Shown: piece after piece, positions 45,990 to 54,848 of the stretch
Position numbering within the stretch: the first letter of the stretch is position 1
Layout of the letters: each line of letters opens with the position of its first letter
NCBI RefSeq assembly: GCF_003362805.1
Contig: NZ_QNQT01000001.1
Span: 806,001 to 870,000 of the forward strand
Direction of reading: 5' to 3'
Source: Neobacillus piezotolerans
GTDB taxonomy: Bacteria > Bacillota > Bacilli > Bacillales > Cytobacillaceae
Length of the DNA stretch: 64,000 nucleotides
The notes under the pieces: model-generated
Told to the model about the DNA's origin: nothing
The model's database searches: none
What the model saw: only the letters and a program-made list of their open reading frames with translations
Made by a program: the position numbers and the translations under genes

Positions 45990-46009
45990 TGTTCCGTATA
46001 GAGGAATAG
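45990..46009. promoter_or_regulatory. Putative IclR operator, site 2 (praA promoter)
   Basis: TGTTCCGTATAGAGGAATAG. The shared pattern is GTTCC-R-Y-ATA-R-AGGAA. Its GTTCC starts at 45991 and a TATAAT follows at 46038, a distance of 47 bases, identical to site 3. Confidence 0.75.
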
Positions 46010-46014
46010 TTCGC

Positions 46015-46043
46015 TTTTATTGGCACTTTTACCGCCATATAAT
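46015..46043 (+). promoter_or_regulatory. Predicted praA promoter
   Basis: TTTTAT (46015-46020, weak -35) and TATAAT (46038-46043), spacing 17. A poor -35 with a perfect -10 is typical of activator-dependent promoters; the operator is centred near -50. Confidence 0.55.
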
Positions 46044-46201
46044 AGGAGCTAGTTACAATAATATAGTTCTATATGCCTAATAAGAATTTTTACAATTTAA
46101 TTATTTGAGTATGAGAAGTTACATTAAGTCTTTTTTTAAAATGTAAGCGGTTTCTATTGGGGAGTAATTTATTAAAAAAATAAATCCGGAGGTATGGAAA
46201 A

Positions 46202-47200
46202 ATGGCTTTATCAAGTCCGAACCAAAAAGAAGTAGAACTTACTGAATTGGATTTGAAATTATCGAATGTTGCTCACATTGGCCATGCATCAATCAATGTG
46301 ACAAACCTGGAAAGGTCTACATGGTTTTTCACAGAAGTTCTGGGGCTGCATGTATCCGCGGAGGAAAAAGACAAGGTTTATCTGCGCGCATGGCAGGACT
46401 GGGACCATCACACATTGATACTCAATAAAGCAGAAAAATCCGGGCTCGACCATTTTGGCTGGCGGGTTAACTCTGAAAAATCACTTTATGCATTCGAAAA
46501 AACGTTAAAGGAATCGGGAACTGATTATAAGTGGATTGAAGGAGGTACTGAACGCGGTCAAGGTGATGCAATCAAATTCTACAGCCCTGCTGGAATTCCT
46601 GTTGAGCTATATTGGGAAATGGAAAAATACTCAAACCCGCTGACAGCTTCCAAATTGCCCAGCCACCCAATGAAATACACTGGAAAAGGCGCAGCACCCC
46701 GCCGCTTTGACCATGTAAATGTGATGGTGGATGATGTTGCTCATGAACAGGAATGGTGGACGAATTTCCTTGGAATTCATCATCGCTACTATATCCAGAA
46801 TGAAATGGATGTTCGTCTTGGTTCATGGCTGAGCAAAACAAATATTGCGCATGAAATTGCGTTAATGCGCAACAGTAAACAATCAGGAGCACTCCTCCAC
46901 CATGTCGCATATTTCCTCGATTCACCAGATGAATTACTGCGTGCCCTGAATATTATGGCTGAAAATGACATCAAAATCGAATGGGGACCAGGAAAGCATG
47001 GCACAAGTGGGGCACAATTCCTGTATGCATTTGAACCATCTGGCAACCGGGTTGAACTGTGGACAGGAGGAATGCTGATTTTCGCACCCGATTGGCAGCC
47101 AATTGAGTGGCAATCTGGAACTGGACAGTTTGGGCTTGATATGTGGGGAAGCACGCCACCCGAAACTTACTTGACATATGGTACAGAAATTAAGAAATAG
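46202..47200 (+). CDS. praA: Extradiol ring-cleavage dioxygenase, probable protocatechuate 2,3-dioxygenase
   Basis: 332-residue type I extradiol dioxygenase built from two VOC domains. The iron ligands fall in the C-terminal domain: His171 in RRFDHVNV, His234 in LLHHVAYF and Glu285 in SGNRVEL; the conserved His217 (NIAHEIALM) and Tyr275 are also present. It opens the catechol ring next to the diol. The substrate is inferred from the cluster: the next gene encodes an ACMSD-fold decarboxylase, so a carboxylated catechol, most simply protocatechuate cleaved at 2,3, is expected. Alternatives are 2,3-dihydroxybenzoate or homologous acids. Strong GGAGG site; first gene of the upper unit. Confidence 0.8.
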   Translation: MALSSPNQKEVELTELDLKLSNVAHIGHASINVTNLERSTWFFTEVLGLHVSAEEKDKVYLRAWQDWDHHTLILNKAEKSGLDHFGWRVNSEKSLYAFEKTLKESGTDYKWIEGGTERGQGDAIKFYSPAGIPVELYWEMEKYSNPLTASKLPSHPMKYTGKGAAPRRFDHVNVMVDDVAHEQEWWTNFLGIHHRYYIQNEMDVRLGSWLSKTNIAHEIALMRNSKQSGALLHHVAYFLDSPDELLRALNIMAENDIKIEWGPGKHGTSGAQFLYAFEPSGNRVELWTGGMLIFAPDWQPIEWQSGTGQFGLDMWGSTPPETYLTYGTEIKK

Positions 47201-47243
47201 AATGACAATTTAGTAGACTTTAAAGAAAGGAGCATCTCAAACT

Positions 47244-48260
47244 TTGACAAGACCATTACGCGTTGATTTTCATACACATATCATTTCCGAAGATTACCCT
47301 GACCTCGCAGAAAAATATAACGATGACCGATTTCCGAAACTTGAAAAGACATGCAGCTGTGGTGCTGAAATTAAGATTCAAGGCAAAACGTTCAGGAAGA
47401 TAACCGACCAGGCATGGGATCCAGAAAAGCGGATTGAAGATATGGATAAGGAAGGTGTCGATATTCAGGTTCTGTCACCGATTCCGGTCACTTTTACATA
47501 CTGGTCCGATTCCCAGGCCGGCCTCGAGCTTGCCAAGTCACAAAATGATTTCATCGCTTCTGTCGTAAAAAAGTATCCGGACAGATTTATCGGGATGGGG
47601 ACAGTTCCACTGCAGGACATAAAACAGGCGATAGCTGAGATGGAAAGGGCAGTTCATGTCCTTGGGCTAAAAGGAATCCAGATAGGATCCAACGTAAACG
47701 GACTGAACCTGGATGACGAGTCCCTGTATCCTTTTTTCAAAGCGGCAGCCGAAATGAATGTCCCGCTTTTTGTCCACCCATGGGCAACTCTTGGAAAAGA
47801 AAGGCTTCAGCGTTTCAATACAATGTATACGGTCGGAATGCCTTCAGAAACAGCGTTGGCAGCAGGCAGCATCATTATGAGCGGGATGCTGGATAAGCTC
47901 CCGAATCTGAGGATTTGCTTTGCGCACGGAGGCGGGTCTTTGCCGTATATTCTTCCGAGAATGGATAAAGGCTGGGAAGTTTGGCCGCATACACGGAATA
48001 CAGAAAACCCTCCAAGCTTTTATGCAAAAATACTGTATTACGATTCCCTTGTATACGACCCGGACAATCTGAAATTTATGATTGAAAAATTTGGGGCAAA
48101 ACAGATTATCGCCGGATCTGATTATCCATTCCTGCTACGCGAAATTCCGGCAGGAAAAGTGATTGACCTCCATGAGGATATTTCAAAAGAGGAAGCACGT
48201 TTAATGCTTGGCCAAAATGCTTTGGATTTTCTAGGACTGAATGAATTGGTTAAAACCTGA
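47244..48260 (+). CDS. praH: ACMSD-type amidohydrolase, probable 5-carboxy-2-hydroxymuconate-6-semialdehyde decarboxylase
   Basis: 338 residues from TTG 47244 with AAAGGAG upstream. Metal and catalytic residues match the ACMSD subgroup: His10 and His12 in VDFHTHI, His178 in FVHPW, His228 in FAHGG and Asp293 in GSDYPF. Family members remove a carboxyl group from a muconate semialdehyde without an organic cofactor. Here that would convert the 2,3-cleavage product of protocatechuate to 2-hydroxymuconate semialdehyde, the substrate of the dehydrogenase at 51656. An unusual KTCSCGAEIKIQGK segment (residues 35-48) with two cysteines follows the first strand. Confidence 0.8.
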   Translation: MTRPLRVDFHTHIISEDYPDLAEKYNDDRFPKLEKTCSCGAEIKIQGKTFRKITDQAWDPEKRIEDMDKEGVDIQVLSPIPVTFTYWSDSQAGLELAKSQNDFIASVVKKYPDRFIGMGTVPLQDIKQAIAEMERAVHVLGLKGIQIGSNVNGLNLDDESLYPFFKAAAEMNVPLFVHPWATLGKERLQRFNTMYTVGMPSETALAAGSIIMSGMLDKLPNLRICFAHGGGSLPYILPRMDKGWEVWPHTRNTENPPSFYAKILYYDSLVYDPDNLKFMIEKFGAKQIIAGSDYPFLLREIPAGKVIDLHEDISKEEARLMLGQNALDFLGLNELVKT

Positions 48261-48284
48261 TCGTAAAAATGGGGGGTAGTATTA

Positions 48285-49304
48285 ATGAAGAAATTAAAAC
48301 CAATACTGGGCATGATTTTGACGTCCGCTGTACTTTTCTTAAGTGCATGTAGCGGCAGTAGTGAAACCGAAACAAAAGCTGCAGGAGAAAAAGGAAAAAC
48401 GTATGAATTCAAAATGACACATGTTACACAGACAGGCCATATCTGGCATAAATTCGCAGAGAAGTTTGCCGAAGAATTAGAAGCAAGATCGGACGGCAGA
48501 ATGAAACTTGAAATTTATCCGGCAGCTCAGCTCGGCCCCGAAGCGGATATGGTCCAGCAGCTTTCCAGTGGGTCGCTTGATTTCGCTTTAATCACGGTTC
48601 CTTATCTGAGTTCAAGATTTCCGGAGTTGGACGCATGGAATATGCCATTCCTTTTTGAGGATTTAGAAGATGTCCTGGCAGCACAGGAAACAGAACCTGC
48701 ACAGAAAATGCTTGGATTGCTCGATAGTCAGGGTCTTAAAGGGATGGATTACTTTTTTGCGGCAAATCACAACTTGCTTGTAAATGGAGATCCAATTCAA
48801 TCCATTGACGATGTAAAAGGAAGAAAAATACGTTTCGCTGGTGGAGCATCCGTTATTGATTTCTGGAAAGGGCTCGGTGCAAGCCCAATCGCAATGGGAC
48901 TGCCTGAAGTCTACAATGCAATGCAGACCGGTGTCATTGATGGGGTGTCTATCGATACAAACCCGATGTTATCGGAAAAGTTCTATGAAATAGGTAAAAC
49001 GTATGTACTGACCAATCATATGGCATTTGGGGGCATTGTCACTGCAAGTAAAACAAAATATGAAAGCATGCCGGAAGAGGATCAGAAAATTATCGATGAG
49101 GCCCTTGCAGCAGCTGTTGAATGGGGCGAAAAAGAAATCGTTGCAATTTCAGATAAAAACCTTAAAGAGCTGGAAAAATTAGTCGATGTGGTTGAACTTA
49201 AAAACAGAGAACAATTCAGTGGAGAAGCAAAGAAAATCTATGAAGAATACTCCAATAAAAGTGAATTGATTAAAGAATTTATCTCCACTGTGAAGAAGGA
49301 ATAA
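48285..49304 (+). CDS. TRAP transporter substrate-binding lipoprotein (DctP family)
   Basis: 339 residues. The signal peptide ends LFLSAC with Cys22, so the receptor is a lipoprotein, as expected in a Gram-positive cell. DctP-type segments are FKMTHVTQTGHIWHKFAEKF near 43-62, LEIYPAAQLGPEADMVQQL near 77-95 and VKGRKIRFAGGASVID near 175-190, where the arginine typically grips the carboxylate of the ligand. It should bind an aromatic acid such as protocatechuate (inference from the cluster). A strong hairpin directly follows the gene and separates it from the membrane subunits. Confidence 0.88.
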   Translation: MKKLKPILGMILTSAVLFLSACSGSSETETKAAGEKGKTYEFKMTHVTQTGHIWHKFAEKFAEELEARSDGRMKLEIYPAAQLGPEADMVQQLSSGSLDFALITVPYLSSRFPELDAWNMPFLFEDLEDVLAAQETEPAQKMLGLLDSQGLKGMDYFFAANHNLLVNGDPIQSIDDVKGRKIRFAGGASVIDFWKGLGASPIAMGLPEVYNAMQTGVIDGVSIDTNPMLSEKFYEIGKTYVLTNHMAFGGIVTASKTKYESMPEEDQKIIDEALAAAVEWGEKEIVAISDKNLKELEKLVDVVELKNREQFSGEAKKIYEEYSNKSELIKEFISTVKKE

Positions 49305-49311
49305 TGGTCAT

Positions 49312-49360
49312 AAGAGGTTGTCTCCAAACAGAAAGTATGTTCGCGCAGACAACCTCTTTT
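49312..49360 (+). terminator. Attenuator or terminator after the TRAP receptor gene
   Basis: AAGAGGTTGTCT (49312-49323) pairs perfectly with AGACAACCTCTT (49347-49358), ending in TTTT. Placed between receptor and permease genes, it would raise receptor levels over the membrane subunits. Confidence 0.85.
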
Positions 49361-49386
49361 GATATTTATGTGGAGGCTTACATACA

Positions 49387-49588
49387 ATGATCCATTCTTT
49401 AATAAAGGCATCCACCAGTATGAATCCATCGGGAAGAGCAAGTGAAGCTAGAGAAGTTGCCAAAAAATGTTGTGTTTCTTACTTCTGATGATTCTTCTTA
49501 TATGACAGGGCCTGAAGTTATTCTTGATGGAGGCTTAACCTCGGGCGGCCAGTTTATAGCAATTAAAGCCCAATTTACTATTAATTAA
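49387..49588 (+). pseudogene. Short-chain dehydrogenase remnant (C-terminal end)
   Basis: Frame one reads NPSGRASEAREVAKK up to about 49465; the next frame continues NVVFLTSDDSSYMTGPEVIL then DGGLTSGGQF and stops at 49588. Joined, these are the terminal helix and DSSYMTG..DGG block of a classical SDR, with one frameshift and no N-terminal 200 residues. It sits inside the transporter operon. It may be the relic of a dehydrogenase once part of the same pathway, or a passenger of recombination. Confidence 0.8.
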
Positions 49589-49603
49589 AAAGGGGGGATG
49601 GCA

Positions 49604-50095
49604 ATGAGAGGTATAAGCGATATTATTTTTAAAGTAGAAAAGCTAGCCGTGATCATTATAATACCTGTTATGTTGCTTGCAATGGTATTTGATATCATTT
49701 TCCGTTATTTTGTTCAGTCCCCATTGATTTGGGCACAGGAGCTTACACTTTATACATTCGTATGGTGCAGTTTCATCGGTGCCAGCATGAGTATAAAAAC
49801 GAAAGAAGCAGTTGCAGTGAACCTCTTGGTTGACAAAATTAATCCTAAATTAAGAAATGTTCTTATTGTAGCAGGATTGATTGTCTCTGCTCTATTTTCC
49901 ATTTTTATATTCTATTTATCTATCAATTGGATTACCAATCCAAACATTCTATTACAAAAGTCAATTACAACTCAAACACCCATGATTTTTATGTATATAT
50001 GCATTCCGATTAGTCTGTTATTTATGTCCATCCATTTTCTCAGCTGGTTTTTAGAATCATTACGGTTTACCAGAGCAGGGAAGGTGATTGAATGA
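49604..50095 (+). CDS. TRAP transporter small permease (DctQ family)
   Basis: 163 residues with four helices and the DctQ landmark SPLIWAQELTLYTFVWCSFI then GASMSIKTKEAVAVNLLVD. GGGGGG ends six bases before ATG 49604, so that start is preferred over the ATG two codons upstream, which touches the site. Its stop overlaps the start of the large permease by four bases (ATGA). Together with DctP and DctM it forms a sodium-driven importer. Confidence 0.88.
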   Translation: MRGISDIIFKVEKLAVIIIIPVMLLAMVFDIIFRYFVQSPLIWAQELTLYTFVWCSFIGASMSIKTKEAVAVNLLVDKINPKLRNVLIVAGLIVSALFSIFIFYLSINWITNPNILLQKSITTQTPMIFMYICIPISLLFMSIHFLSWFLESLRFTRAGKVIE

Positions 50096-51366
50096 TACTG
50101 ACAATGCTGATATTTGCAGTTGTACTTCTCATAAGAGTACCAATTGCAATAGTTTTGGGTATTTCCGGTATTGTACTGTTAGTTGTAAGCGGGAACGGAG
50201 ATATGCTGATTAATTCACCACAACGTTTGTTTTCATCACTGGAGAGCTATAGCTTACTGGCAATTCCTTTATTTATGCTTGCCGGTGAAATTATGAATAC
50301 AGGTGGAATTACCAGTCGTCTGGTCACTTTTGCACAGAAATTTGTTGGACATTATAGGGGCGGCCTAGCCTATGTAAACATTGTAGCCAATACATTTTTA
50401 GCTTCGATCATTGGCTCAGCTGCAGCACAAATTGCAATGATGACCAAAATTATGGTTCCTTCAATGGAAAAGGAAGGATATAAGCGGGAATTCGCGGCCG
50501 CTACGACAGCATCAGCGGGAATGCTCGGGCCAATCATTCCGCCAAGTATGCTTTTCATTATTTATGGGGCAACTTCGGGTACCTCCATTGGTGATATGTT
50601 TCTTGCGGGTATTCTGCCTGGAATTCTACTATCTCTAGCTTTTGTTATATTGGTTGCTTATATCGGCTATAAAGAAAAATTTCCTTCAAAGCCTAAAGCT
50701 TCGTGGGGTGAGAGAGGAATGTCACTTTACAAGATTATTCCTGCATTATTGGTTCCAGGAATATTGATTTGGGGTATTGTGACTGGTGTTTTTACTCCAA
50801 CAGAATCAGCCGGAATTGCTTGTGTAATCGCTTTGATTGTCGGATTATTCCTTTATAAAGAATTAAATATCAAAGATCTCCCTAGCATTATGGTGAATAC
50901 AGCTATTTCTACTGCAATGGTCACATTGCTTATTGCGATGGCTAATATTTTTGGCTGGGCAATGACATTTGAACGTATTCCGCAGGCAATTGCGGAATGG
51001 ATGACGACCATTTCTGATAATCCCATCATCTTTTTAATTCTTGTCAACATCTTATTATTGCTGTTGGGCATGCTTGTTGAAGGGATTGCTTTGATTATTA
51101 TCCTAACTCCGATTTTTGTTCCAATTTTACCAGCTTACGATATTGATCCAATTCATTTTGGGGTCATTATATGTTTGAATGTGGTTATCGGTATACTGAC
51201 ACCGCCAGTGGGATCCGGATTGTTTTTAGCAACATCTTTAGGAAAGGTGTCAATTGAATCTTTTGTAAAAGCGGTTTGGCCATTTGTTTTCGTATCTATA
51301 GTCGTTTTGTTACTAGTTACATTTATACCTTCGCTTACATTATGGATTCCTTCAATATCTAAATAA
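50092..51366 (+). CDS. TRAP transporter large permease (DctM family)
   Basis: 424 residues, about 12 helices. Recognised segments include AIPLFMLAGEIMNTGGITSR near 60-79, GSAAAQIAMMTKIMVPSMEK near 108-127 and LGPIIPPSMLFIIYG near 145-159, and GILTPPVGSGLFLATSLGKV near 371-390. It carries the transport path of the importer. Translation is coupled to DctQ by the four-base overlap. The unit ends at the hairpin near 51462. Confidence 0.92.
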   Translation: MILTMLIFAVVLLIRVPIAIVLGISGIVLLVVSGNGDMLINSPQRLFSSLESYSLLAIPLFMLAGEIMNTGGITSRLVTFAQKFVGHYRGGLAYVNIVANTFLASIIGSAAAQIAMMTKIMVPSMEKEGYKREFAAATTASAGMLGPIIPPSMLFIIYGATSGTSIGDMFLAGILPGILLSLAFVILVAYIGYKEKFPSKPKASWGERGMSLYKIIPALLVPGILIWGIVTGVFTPTESAGIACVIALIVGLFLYKELNIKDLPSIMVNTAISTAMVTLLIAMANIFGWAMTFERIPQAIAEWMTTISDNPIIFLILVNILLLLLGMLVEGIALIIILTPIFVPILPAYDIDPIHFGVIICLNVVIGILTPPVGSGLFLATSLGKVSIESFVKAVWPFVFVSIVVLLLVTFIPSLTLWIPSISK

Positions 51367-51461
51367 TAAAGACACCGCAGGCTTTTTACATCCCGCGATG
51401 TAGAAATAGATTGAACATAATGTTGAAAATTTTGGACGTCCTGGAAGTGACCCCATTGAAA

Positions 51462-51491
51462 AATACACCATGCGGTTCCGCATGGTGTATT
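51462..51491 (+). terminator. Terminator-like hairpin after the TRAP genes
   Basis: AATACACCATGC (51462-51473) pairs perfectly with GCATGGTGTATT (51480-51491) over loop GGTTCC; the tail AAATTCTATATTATTTTA is A/T-rich but not a pure U-run. It separates the upper unit from the praB promoter. Confidence 0.7.
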
Positions 51492-51514
51492 AAATTCTAT
51501 ATTATTTTACTATT

Positions 51515-51534
51515 CGTTCCGCATAGAGGAATTG
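51515..51534. promoter_or_regulatory. Putative IclR operator, site 3 (praB promoter)
   Basis: CGTTCCGCATAGAGGAATTG. Shares GTTCC-R-Y-ATAGAGGAAT with site 2. GTTCC starts at 51516 and TATAAT at 51563, again 47 bases. Confidence 0.75.
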
Positions 51535-51562
51535 GCGCGTTTTTAAATTCTATAAGCGAACC

Positions 51563-51568
51563 TATAAT
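51563..51568 (+). promoter_or_regulatory. Predicted -10 box of the praB unit
   Basis: A perfect TATAAT with no good -35 hexamer 16-18 bases upstream, as expected if the regulator bound at site 3 recruits RNA polymerase. Confidence 0.5.
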
Positions 51569-51655
51569 TTAAAATAAAAGATTCATATAAAACAATCACT
51601 ATATGATTCACGGAAAGTAAAAGCACTTTTAAAATCCAGAGGGAGGAATTTTTTC

Positions 51656-53119
51656 ATGCACGTTACAGGAACAGCAGCTGAAATAAAGCCAATTAATTGC
51701 AATCATTACATTAACGGTAAATATGTGGAGTCATTCAGTGGGGAAACATTTTTGAATATCAATCCTGCTACAAAGGAAGTGTTGGGAACCGTTCAGGTAG
51801 GCGGGAAAGAAGAGGTTGATCTGGCAGTAAAGGCGGCCAGAAAAGCGCTTAAAGGTGAATGGGGAAGCATGCCAACGAAAAAACGCTCCCAGATTCTCCG
51901 TAAAATCGGGGACCTGATTTTAGAAAGATTGCCAGAATTGGCCGCGCTGGAAACGCTGGACACTGGTAAACCGCTTTGGCTCTCAAAAAGTGTCGATATT
52001 GACCGAGCTGCAAATAACTTTCACTTCTTTGCGGACTATATGACTGCAATAGGAAATGAATCGTATCAGCAGGATGATATCGCAATCCATTATTCTGTTC
52101 GCAAACCTGTTGGTGTTGTAGGATTGATCAATCCTTGGAACCTTCCATTGTTGCTTTTGACATGGAAATTGGCTCCAGCACTTGCAGCAGGAAATACAGT
52201 AGTCATGAAGCCATCTGAAATAACACCAATGACAGCAACTGTTTTGGCGCAAATTTGTACAGACGCAGGAGTTCCTGAAGGTGTAGTGAATTTGGTGCAT
52301 GGTATGGGAGAAACAGGTGCAGCTATCACCTCGCATGAGGATGTGGATGCAATTGCCTTTACTGGCGAAACAGTAACCGGAAGTACTATTATGAAAGCAG
52401 CAGCTCCGACATTGAAAAAATTATCATTTGAGCTTGGCGGAAAAAATCCAAATGTTATTTTCGCTGATGCCGATCTGAAAGAGACAATTGAAACCACGTT
52501 GAAGTCAAGTTTCATCAACCAGGGTGAAGTTTGTCTCTGTGGTTCGAGAATCTATGTGGAGCGTCCTATTTACGATGAGTTTTTGGAAAGGTTCGCTTCT
52601 AAAGCGAAGGAAATGAAAGTGGGAGATCCATTTGATCCGGATACAAAGGTCGGAGCAATGGTCAGTGAAGAACATTATAACAAAGTAGTAAGCTATTTGG
52701 ATATTGCCAAAGAGGAAGGGGGAAACTTCCTGGTAGGCGGAAACACTCTCTATGAAGATAAAGGATACTATATCGAGCCAACAATTATCACTGGCCTTGG
52801 AAAAAATTCCAGGTGTGTCCGCGAAGAAATTTTTGGGCCGGTTGTAACAGTGATTCCATTTGATTCTGAAGAAGAAGTACTAGAGCAGGTAAATGATACG
52901 CATTATGGATTAAGTGCAAGTGTATGGACATCGAATGTAAAGCGGGCTGTTCGGTTCTCTGCACAAATCGAAGCAGGCATGGTATGGGTGAACACCTGGT
53001 TCCTCCGCGACTTGCGCACACCATTTGGCGGAATGAAGCACAGCGGACTTGGCCGGGAAGGCGGAGCACACAGTATGGACTTCTATACGGAACTGACGAA
53101 CGTGACACTGAAACTCTAG
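51656..53119 (+). CDS. praB: 2-hydroxymuconate semialdehyde dehydrogenase
   Basis: 487-residue NAD-dependent aldehyde dehydrogenase. Catalytic residues are Asn162 in INPWNLPL, Glu259 in FELGGKNP and Cys293 in NQGEVCLCGSRIYV; the cofactor region KPSEITPM near 185-192 is intact. Its closest subgroup is the semialdehyde dehydrogenases of meta-cleavage pathways (XylG, DmpC, AmnC). It should oxidise 2-hydroxymuconate semialdehyde to 2-hydroxymuconate (4-oxalocrotonate enol). First gene of the lower unit, with GGGAGGAA before the ATG and its own IclR-type operator. Confidence 0.88.
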   Translation: MHVTGTAAEIKPINCNHYINGKYVESFSGETFLNINPATKEVLGTVQVGGKEEVDLAVKAARKALKGEWGSMPTKKRSQILRKIGDLILERLPELAALETLDTGKPLWLSKSVDIDRAANNFHFFADYMTAIGNESYQQDDIAIHYSVRKPVGVVGLINPWNLPLLLLTWKLAPALAAGNTVVMKPSEITPMTATVLAQICTDAGVPEGVVNLVHGMGETGAAITSHEDVDAIAFTGETVTGSTIMKAAAPTLKKLSFELGGKNPNVIFADADLKETIETTLKSSFINQGEVCLCGSRIYVERPIYDEFLERFASKAKEMKVGDPFDPDTKVGAMVSEEHYNKVVSYLDIAKEEGGNFLVGGNTLYEDKGYYIEPTIITGLGKNSRCVREEIFGPVVTVIPFDSEEEVLEQVNDTHYGLSASVWTSNVKRAVRFSAQIEAGMVWVNTWFLRDLRTPFGGMKHSGLGREGGAHSMDFYTELTNVTLKL

Positions 53120-53129
53120 GAGGATGGGT

Positions 53130-53924
53130 ATGGAAACGAAACATGCTTCGAAAGTAGAACGCCATGCAAAGCATTTATTGAGTGCCTGGACGAATAGGGA
53201 GGGGGTTCAGCCGCTGTCAGCGCTGGATCCCGAGTTCTCCATCGATGAGGCATATGACGTACAGCTGTACACCATCCAGGGATATCTGGATAACGGCCAG
53301 AAAATTACTGGCAAGAAAATCGGACTTACCTCAAAAGCGATGCAGGATATGTTGGGAGTTGGCGAGCCTGATTACGGCCATTTGACTGATGATATGGAAG
53401 TGGAAAACGGCGGCGAGATTCCGTTTCAACGTGTGTTGCAGCCTAAAGTAGAAGGCGAACTTGCTTTTATTTTAAAAAACGACCTGGCCGGCCCAAACGT
53501 CACTCCACTTGATGTCCTGCTGGCTACAGATGTAATTGTGCCGGCAATTGAGATTGTTGACAGCAGGATTAAAGACTGGAAGATCACCCTTGCAGATACA
53601 GTGGCGGATAATGCTTCATCCGGGTTGTATGTACTGGGTGGCAATCCGAAGAAAATAACAGACATTGATATTAAGCAAATCGGCATGGCTCTTTATAAGA
53701 ATGGTGAATTGCAGAATACCGGGGTAGGTGCCGCCGCACTTGGCGATCCAGTGAAATGCGTGGCGTGGCTTGCAAACAAGCTAGCAAAATATAATATTGC
53801 ATTAAAAGCTGGGGAAGTAGTTTTGTCAGGTGCATTATCTGCGGCTGTCGTGGCAAAGCCTGGAGACCATTTTAGAGTTAAATTTGCTGAGCTTGGTGAA
53901 GTAAGTGTTAGTTTTACAGAATAA
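53130..53924 (+). CDS. praE: 2-hydroxypenta-2,4-dienoate hydratase
   Basis: 264 residues of the hydratase/decarboxylase family related to fumarylacetoacetate hydrolase. It matches hydratases (XylJ, MhpD) rather than decarboxylases: the block KKIGLTSKAMQDMLGV then EPDYGHLTDDM, and the acidic block VDSRIKDWKITLADTVADNA then SSGLYVLGG. Water is added to the dienoate to give 4-hydroxy-2-oxovalerate. I chose ATG 53130, since AGGAGG (53118-53123) abuts the ATG at 53124 but is six bases from 53130. It follows praB by about ten bases. Confidence 0.88.
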   Translation: METKHASKVERHAKHLLSAWTNREGVQPLSALDPEFSIDEAYDVQLYTIQGYLDNGQKITGKKIGLTSKAMQDMLGVGEPDYGHLTDDMEVENGGEIPFQRVLQPKVEGELAFILKNDLAGPNVTPLDVLLATDVIVPAIEIVDSRIKDWKITLADTVADNASSGLYVLGGNPKKITDIDIKQIGMALYKNGELQNTGVGAAALGDPVKCVAWLANKLAKYNIALKAGEVVLSGALSAAVVAKPGDHFRVKFAELGEVSVSFTE

Positions 53925-53942
53925 ATGTGAGGAGGGATGACA

Positions 53943-54827
53943 TTGGGCAAAGTGAAAGTAGGAATCATTGGAACAGGAAACATTGGCTCCGACTTAATGA
54001 TTAAACTGGCAAAATCGGACACCCTCGAATTGACCACAATGATGGGAATCGATGTTACTTCTAGAGGGATGCAGCATGCAAAGCATATCGGGCTAGAGGT
54101 TTTCGATAACGGGGTGGATGGTTTACTGGAAAATCCGGATCTTGTCGATATCGTTTTTGATGCCACAAGTGCTGGTGCACATATCCATAATGCGGAAGTG
54201 GCTAGGAAGTTAGGAAAGCAGATGATTGATTTGACTCCTGCAGCAATCGGTCCATTCATTGTGCCAACCGTTAATCTTGGGGAGCATCTTGATGCGGAAA
54301 ACGTAAATTTAATTACTTGCGGCGGTCAGGCAACGATTCCTATCATCCATGCAATCAACCAAGTAGCCCCAGTTAAGTATGCGGAAATCGTTGCTACCAT
54401 TTCAAGCAAAAGTGCCGGCCCAGGAACACGCGCGAATATTGATGAGTTTACCGAAACAACGGCAAGCGGAATTGAAAAGGTAGGCGGTGCGAAAAAAGGG
54501 AAAGCAATCATTATCCTGAACCCGGCTGAACCTCCAATTATGATGCGTGATACGGTCCAAGCAATTGTGGAAAAAGAATTCATGGATGAAGAAAAAATTA
54601 CTGCATCCATAATGGAAATGGCTGCAAGGGTACAGTCCTACGTTCCTGGATATAAAGTGCGGACAGAACCAATTATTGATGGAAATAAAGTGACCGTATT
54701 CCTGGAAGTCGAAGGAGCTGGGCATTACCTGCCGAAATATGCAGGAAACCTTGATATTATGACATCCGCTGCAGTTAAGGTTGCAGAAGAGTTTGCCAAA
54801 AATCGTATGAAAGCAGCAACACCGTAA
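53943..54827 (+). CDS. praG: Acetaldehyde dehydrogenase (acylating)
   Basis: 294 residues. The NAD fold opens [20 protein letters not shown]; catalytic Cys126 sits in [12 protein letters not shown], and the C-terminal NAD/CoA segment [20 protein letters not shown] is conserved. The enzyme turns acetaldehyde, channelled from the aldolase, into acetyl-CoA. I chose TTG 53943: AGGAGGG is seven bases upstream, whereas the ATG at 53937 directly abuts it. It forms a complex with the aldolase encoded next (family knowledge: DmpF-DmpG). Confidence 0.92.
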   Translation: MGKVKVGIIGTGNIGSDLMIKLAKSDTLELTTMMGIDVTSRGMQHAKHIGLEVFDNGVDGLLENPDLVDIVFDATSAGAHIHNAEVARKLGKQMIDLTPAAIGPFIVPTVNLGEHLDAENVNLITCGGQATIPIIHAINQVAPVKYAEIVATISSKSAGPGTRANIDEFTETTASGIEKVGGAKKGKAIIILNPAEPPIMMRDTVQAIVEKEFMDEEKITASIMEMAARVQSYVPGYKVRTEPIIDGNKVTVFLEVEGAGHYLPKYAGNLDIMTSAAVKVAEEFAKNRMKAATP

Positions 54828-54848
54828 GAGGGAGGGAGGAGGAGAATC

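Larger units (their letters stand above)
45768..46201. other. Divergent control region of the aromatic cluster
   Basis: 434 bases between the regulator and praA. It holds IclR sites 1 and 2 and the praA promoter box TATAAT; the stretch 45850-45985 is very AT-rich and otherwise featureless. Confidence 0.6.

Noticed and set aside
46202-48260. Kynurenine/3-hydroxyanthranilate pathway
   Set aside because: The ACMSD-like decarboxylase suggested it, but the dioxygenase is a VOC extradiol enzyme rather than a cupin 3-HAO, and a tautomerase stands where a deaminase would be needed.
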